Assembly: GCF_900112475.1 (NCBI RefSeq)
Contig: NZ_FOLW01000002.1
Span: forward strand, 367,584-431,583
Reading direction: 5' to 3'
From: Pragia fontium DSM 5563 = ATCC 49100
GTDB taxonomy: Bacteria > Pseudomonadota > Gammaproteobacteria > Enterobacterales > Enterobacteriaceae
DNA: 64,000 nucleotides
In this document: positions 60,134 to 64,000 of the stretch, one piece after another
Position numbering within the stretch: the first letter of the stretch is position 1
Layout: each line of letters begins with the position of its first letter
Notes under the pieces: generated by a model
The model's database searches: none
The model's input: only the letters and a program-made list of their open reading frames with translations
Told to the model about the DNA's origin: nothing
Translations under genes and position numbers: made by a program

Positions 60134-60334
60134 ATGAATACAAAATGTAAAGTATGTGATTCAGTCTATTTTGAGCTTAAGATTTCAACGGAAATGAATG
60201 GATTCGGACATATTATTTACACTATTCAATGTACCCGCTGTGGGTTCATTATGGCGACAATCAACAAAACACGGATTGTTGAAGGGATCGCGAAAACAGT
60301 AGGTATTAACTTATCTGATGAGAGTATGCTTTAA
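60134..60334 (+). CDS. Small zinc-ribbon protein, unknown function
   Basis: A 66-residue protein with two CxxC pairs (CKVC at residues 4-7 and CTRC at about 36-39), typical of a zinc ribbon. The ATG at 60134 places the first pair at the very N-terminus and has AGGT nine bases upstream; the frame is open to an ATG at 60095. A terminator hairpin follows 36 bases after the stop, which supports a real transcript. Confidence 0.6.
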   Translation: MNTKCKVCDSVYFELKISTEMNGFGHIIYTIQCTRCGFIMATINKTRIVEGIAKTVGINLSDESML

Positions 60335-60370
60335 CGGTGCTCTGTAATAGTCAGAATGTTTTGATGTGAT

Positions 60371-60410
60371 AGGCGGTAGCGTATTATTTTATAGGTTATC
60401 GCCTGTTTTT
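60371..60410 (+). terminator. Terminator of the zinc-ribbon gene
   Basis: AGGCGGTAGC pairs with GTTATCGCCT (two G-T pairs) around a 14-base loop, followed by GTTTTT. Confidence 0.65.
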
Positions 60411-60629
60411 GTATTGGACATAGAGGGTTAACCAATCTCCTTGGTTTTCAGTTAGTGTAATTTTGTGTGCGTGGGGTAATAAGATGATATTACTCAATAT
60501 AGAGTAATTGGGATAGCATGATTATTTCTATATGGGATAGAGGGTTATTTTGGTTAAATTTTTTACTTCTTATTATGTTACTTGGAATAACACCTCTATA
60601 GATAGATAAAATGTAGGGGAATTAAAAAA

Positions 60630-60761
60630 TTATTTAATAATACACTCTTTAATCGTAAAAAAAGTCCGTTCTTTTGATATCTCAGATACCATCCATCCAG
60701 TGAGCCCCGCCGTTATTGTTATACAAAGAACAAGAGTGAGTTCAATAAATGATATTTTCAT
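60630..60761 (-). CDS. Small single-span membrane protein B, unknown function
   Basis: A 43-residue reading frame starting at the ATG at 60759-60761 and stopping at 60630. It has one hydrophobic span (about residues 7-26, ELTLVLCITITAGLTGW) and a charged tail (SKERTFF, ending KECIIK). It aligns end to end with the first 41 residues of the protein at 59522-59776: MRIKCLDCTV against MKISFIELTL, AGVMGW against AGLTGW, QECY against KECI. The ribosome site is weak (AAAAGG). The shared pattern argues for a conserved small-protein family. Confidence 0.5.
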   Translation of the reverse strand: MKISFIELTLVLCITITAGLTGWMVSEISKERTFFTIKECIIK

Positions 60762-61096
60762 TTGATGAATAACCTTTTGGACAATAGATAAGTAACAAGA
60801 CTTGTTAACAAAACCCTGTCAATCTACCATGTAAGACCAAGGCCGTCACTCGCTTTTTGTGCTGCGAATGAAAATTAATCTGAATGAGTTGATATTAATC
60901 AGGACCTAATATTGAATTATATTGGTCTTATTATATTCAACTATAATAAGTAATATCTTTTTAACATCAATTTAATATTTTCATTTTTAATATATTATTT
61001 TGATCTTAATGGGTTAGGTAACTTAAAAAATCATATAGTTAAATATAATGATAGGTGGCGATTCTTTTCAGTAGCTGAAATATAGGAGAGGTGCAT
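60762..61096. other. AT-rich spacer before the stress protein gene
   Basis: About 335 bases, including a very AT-rich section at 60910-61040. No gene is seen; promoters of the small protein and the universal stress protein must lie here. Confidence 0.4.
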
Positions 61097-61525
61097 ATGT
61101 ACAAATCCATTTTAGTCCCTGTGGATATTTTGGAAGAAGAACTCACCCGTAATGCGTTAAAGCATGCGGTATATTTGGCCAAACTGGCTGATGCGAAAGT
61201 GTACTTGCTTCATGTACTACCCATTTCATCTGCAATTATTAACTCTTATGCCCTTGGATATCCTGAGCTAAAAGATCGCGCTTCGATTAAAGCGGAGGAG
61301 GATTTAAAGACGCTGGTTGATTCATTGGATCTTCCAAAAGAACGCGTTTCCTATTCAATCGCTTTTGGTTCCCCAAGGGATGAGATCGCTATTAGTGCCG
61401 AAAGTATTGAGGCCGATCTGATTGTCATTGGTTCCAGACGCCCTGGTATTACTACCCATTTATTAGGTTCTAATGCATCAGGTATTGTCCGGTATGCCAA
61501 CACATCAGTTTTAGTGGTGAGATAA
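61097..61525 (+). CDS. Universal stress protein, UspF/UspG type
   Basis: A 142-residue single-domain universal stress protein. It starts MYKSILVPVDILEEELT, holds the ATP-binding type signature GSRRPGITTHLLGSNASGIVR (G-2x-G-9x-G-S/T form) and ends SVLVVR. It is closest in pattern to UspG/UspF of E. coli, which affect adhesion and stress survival. The ATG at 61097 follows AGGAGAGG; an in-frame GTG at 61091 is less likely. Monocistronic. Confidence 0.9.
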   Translation: MYKSILVPVDILEEELTRNALKHAVYLAKLADAKVYLLHVLPISSAIINSYALGYPELKDRASIKAEEDLKTLVDSLDLPKERVSYSIAFGSPRDEIAISAESIEADLIVIGSRRPGITTHLLGSNASGIVRYANTSVLVVR

Positions 61526-61565
61526 TAATCTATAAATATAATTTCACCAGCTATCGCTGATATGA

Positions 61566-61592
61566 AAAACGCCACAAGTCAGTGGCGTTTTT
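61566..61592 (+). terminator. Terminator of the stress protein gene
   Basis: AAAACGCCAC pairs perfectly with GTGGCGTTTT around a six-base loop, ending in a T run. Confidence 0.92.
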
Positions 61593-61641
61593 GTTCTTTT
61601 AGCTAAAGAAAAATGTGCCCATAATTATTTTGTGCGACTAC

Positions 61642-63054
61642 CTATTGTCTGACTTCTGCATCTACTGGCCGTGGAATAAAAAATGACACCAACAATGCCA
61701 AAACGGTAATGGCTAATCCCATCATGATACCGTTGAAATACCCCTCAGTAGAGTAAGTCCCCGCAGGAGTTGAAATTATTTGGACGGCTGGTAAGAGGGC
61801 AAAACTCAACCCAGCGCCAAGATTAAAGGCTCCGGCATTCATTCCTGGGAGAAAACCGGGATTGTCTTTGGGGGATAAGACAATGCCTAAACCATTAAGG
61901 ATGATATTGGTGATACCGGCATAGGTCACGCCAATCAGCAATATAGCCGTGATAAGCATAGGTAGTGAGTTTAGCCCAACAAATAACATCATTAGAATAG
62001 CGATGATGCTACCTAACAGCCCAATACGTAGCACATTGGTATAGCCTAGTGTCGGTGCCAGCCGTCCGGAAAACGGACCAACCAGCCAGCCTATCAGAGC
62101 ATAAGGAGTTAAGAAGGCGAGAGCAGCCTTATCGGCACTCATGGCGAAACCGACGGTATGATTTTGGGCAAATGACATGACTAGCCCATTCACGATGGCA
62201 AAAATACCCGTCATTGTCAGCGTTGTGGTGAGTAATAAGGCCCAGGTACTTCGCTGTTTTAGGTAGAATGTGGTGACTAGTGGGTGCTGGCTGTTTTTTT
62301 CTACCAGCCAGAAGGCAATAAACATCAGGATAGAAAAGATAGCCAGAGCAATAACGAGCGGCCAGTTAGCGGCCGAAAGGTTGCTGGCTTGACCTAAAGC
62401 GATAAGCATTGCGGCCAGAGAAATAACCAGCAGGGTTACACCTATCCAGTCCATACGAATACCGGAAGAGGGTTTAGATTCTGGCGCATATTTAATCAGC
62501 AGTAATGTCGAGACGGCGGCAACGGCGGTAATGACCCAGAATACCGAGCGGAATCCAAAGTGAGTAGCCAATAAACCACCGGCAATGGCATCTATTCCTG
62601 CGATACCACCATTTACTGCGGTGACTACCCCCATCAACGTGCAATACAGTTTCTTATCCGCTATTTCATGATGCAGCATCAGTAAGCATAGCGGAACGAC
62701 GGGGCCTGAGACGCCTTGAATAATTCGTGCAACATAAAGTACGCCAATATTGGGTGCCAGTGCAGCAAGCACGGTACCTGCGGTCATGATAGCGAGCATC
62801 CAGGTCAATACTTTTTTGCGTCCTTTAATATCGCTAAGGCGCGGAAGGAACAGCGAAAATAGAGCAGCGGCAGTAAAGAAAGCAGTTTGTGATAGTGAAA
62901 CAGCTGCTTCATCGGTATGTAATTCTTGCGCGATAGTCACCAGAACAGGGCCTAACATGCTGGCATTTAACTGAAATGCTATGCAGGCTGCCAGTAACGT
63001 GAAGAGCAATGTGCCAACGTTACTCCGGGTATTTTGTAAAGGCGAATCGGTCAT
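61642..63054 (-). CDS. MFS transporter, DHA2-like
   Basis: A 470-residue major facilitator protein with about 14 hydrophobic segments, close to the DHA2 layout. The loop 2-3 motif DIKGRKK and the fifth-helix-like region are visible (RIIQGVSGPVVPLC). Its ATG overlaps the stop of the nucleoside hydrolase gene by four bases, so it is co-translated with it, and uptake of a nucleoside is the natural guess. Most DHA2 proteins are drug exporters, so export is also possible. Confidence 0.82.
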   Translation of the reverse strand: MTDSPLQNTRSNVGTLLFTLLAACIAFQLNASMLGPVLVTIAQELHTDEAAVSLSQTAFFTAAALFSLFLPRLSDIKGRKKVLTWMLAIMTAGTVLAALAPNIGVLYVARIIQGVSGPVVPLCLLMLHHEIADKKLYCTLMGVVTAVNGGIAGIDAIAGGLLATHFGFRSVFWVITAVAAVSTLLLIKYAPESKPSSGIRMDWIGVTLLVISLAAMLIALGQASNLSAANWPLVIALAIFSILMFIAFWLVEKNSQHPLVTTFYLKQRSTWALLLTTTLTMTGIFAIVNGLVMSFAQNHTVGFAMSADKAALAFLTPYALIGWLVGPFSGRLAPTLGYTNVLRIGLLGSIIAILMMLFVGLNSLPMLITAILLIGVTYAGITNIILNGLGIVLSPKDNPGFLPGMNAGAFNLGAGLSFALLPAVQIISTPAGTYSTEGYFNGIMMGLAITVLALLVSFFIPRPVDAEVRQ

Positions 63055-63998
63055 ATATGTACCTCACCGATCCGTTTTAAGGCATCAACGATGAGATCCC
63101 AAAAGTATGGGTGATTGAGTTTAACGCCTACCTGAGTGTGACAGTCTGCTGGCGGCGGCGCTCGGAAATCGGCAACGGTCATGCCTAGGGTAAGTGTACC
63201 TGTTAGCTCAATATCGATTGGCACTTTTTGTACGCTCATGACTGCTGGATCGATAACGTAGGCTACGGCACAGGGGTCGTGCACCGGAGGGGCGTCAAAA
63301 CCCTGTGCGCTTTTGTACATGGTGCCGAAAAACTCCAGCATTTCCAGAACAAATGTGGCTGGTTTGGTACCCACAGCACGTATTTGTTCAATCACATCTG
63401 GTGTCGCGAGTGCCTGATGAGTCAAATCTAACCCCACCATGGTAATGGGCCATTTTTCATTGAATACAATATGGGCAGCTTCTGGATCAATTTTGATATT
63501 AAATTCAGCGACCGGGCTCCAGTTACCGACGTGATAGCCTCCTCCCATTAAGACCACTTCTTTAACGCGTTCTACAATACGTGGCTCCAGTCGAGCAGCA
63601 AGGGCGATATTGGTTAATCCTGCCGTAGGAACCAAGGTGATGGTTTTTGGTGGGTGAGACATAATGGTTTCGATAATTAAGTCGACGGCATGACGAGAAT
63701 CAACACTGATTGTCGGCTCGGGTAAAACCGGGCCATCAAGGCCGGAATCCCCGTGAATATCTGGAGCGGTTTCCACCTGACGAATTAGTGGGCGAGCCGC
63801 TCCGGCAGCAAAAGGAATACCGGTGATATTCGCAATGCGTGCAACGGCGAGTGCATTACGGGTCACTTTTTCTAACGTTTGATTACCAACAACGGTAGTG
63901 ACCGCCAGCAATTCAATATCAGGATTACCATGAGCCAATAGAATAGCAATAGCATCATCATGGCCAGGATCGCAGTCGAGAATTATTTTTTTTGCCAT
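63051..63998 (-). CDS. Ribonucleoside hydrolase
   Basis: A 315-residue member of the inosine-uridine nucleoside N-ribohydrolase family (RihA/RihB type), which splits nucleosides into base and ribose. The calcium-site motif IILDCDPGHDDAIAI is at the N-terminus. Others are HGDSGLDGP, LVPTAGLTNIALA, VVLMGGGYHVGNWSPVAEFNI (residues binding ribose), and PVHDPCAVAYV with the metal-site Asp. The ATG is at 63996-63998, two bases from the window edge, so the ribosome site cannot be seen. It is first in an operon with the MFS carrier. Pyrimidine or purine preference cannot be decided here. Confidence 0.9.
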   Translation of the reverse strand: MAKKIILDCDPGHDDAIAILLAHGNPDIELLAVTTVVGNQTLEKVTRNALAVARIANITGIPFAAGAARPLIRQVETAPDIHGDSGLDGPVLPEPTISVDSRHAVDLIIETIMSHPPKTITLVPTAGLTNIALAARLEPRIVERVKEVVLMGGGYHVGNWSPVAEFNIKIDPEAAHIVFNEKWPITMVGLDLTHQALATPDVIEQIRAVGTKPATFVLEMLEFFGTMYKSAQGFDAPPVHDPCAVAYVIDPAVMSVQKVPIDIELTGTLTLGMTVADFRAPPPADCHTQVGVKLNHPYFWDLIVDALKRIGEVHI

Positions 63999-64000
63999 AT

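Overview
The window is chromosomal DNA of a gammaproteobacterium of the order Enterobacterales. The evidence is a set of gene orders that match that order closely: glgB-glgX-glgC; moeA-moeB; tRNA-Ser with tusE and hspQ; uvrY-uvrC-pgsA followed by tRNA-Gly, tRNA-Cys and tRNA-Leu; and purB-hflD-mnmA-nudJ-rluE divergent from icd. Moderate G+C, many AT-rich spacers and the mix of accessory genes would fit a lineage such as the Budviciaceae (Budvicia, Pragia, Limnobaculum). That placement is inference and was not tested.

Layout. 1-5.0 kb: glycogen operon on the minus strand (glgC is cut by the window edge). 5.8-9.8 kb: a four-gene operon for a four-carbon sugar acid, probably D-threonate (KdgT-type permease, DUF1537 kinase, PdxA2-type dehydrogenase, DeoR-type regulator). 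9.8-12.2 kb: yjdJ, yjdI, yohC, yedI. 12.3-14.4 kb: two tandem PBP7-type endopeptidases. 14.7-16.4 kb: an ATP-pyrophosphatase family protein and a GT9 glycosyltransferase. 17.3-27.5 kb: three near-identical type Va autotransporter genes, each with an extremely T-rich leader and the same terminator. dusC lies between copies 1 and 2, and a decayed dusC copy lies between copies 2 and 3, so the duplicated unit was autotransporter plus dusC. 27.8-32.3 kb: a secreted orphan, moeBA, a lipoprotein, tRNA-Ser, tusE and hspQ (with a heat-shock promoter).

32.3-35.6 kb is mostly non-coding and AT-rich. It holds two perfect inverted repeats and an orphan phage-type adenine methyltransferase. 35.7-39.2 kb: uvrY-uvrC-pgsA and three tRNAs. 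39.4-45.9 kb: a seven-gene alpha (CS1/class 5) chaperone-usher fimbrial operon with an unusual set of three chaperone-like proteins, one a single-domain version, and two pilin-like subunits. Divergent from it is a ToxR-like membrane regulator with a FidL-like partner. 47.9-52.4 kb: a YmgB-like small protein, a DedA protein, and pepT with a DcuC-type carrier. 52.4-58.4 kb: a structured intergenic element, then the purB and icd blocks. 58.6-64 kb: a TauE/SafE permease, two related small membrane proteins, a zinc-ribbon protein, a universal stress protein, and an MFS carrier with a nucleoside hydrolase.

The most interesting parts are the autotransporter/dusC duplication array with a variable passenger and a conserved barrel, the expanded alpha-fimbrial operon with its membrane-bound regulator pair, the orphan methyltransferase in a gene desert, and a structured element enclosed by mirror-image hairpins at 52.4-52.7 kb.
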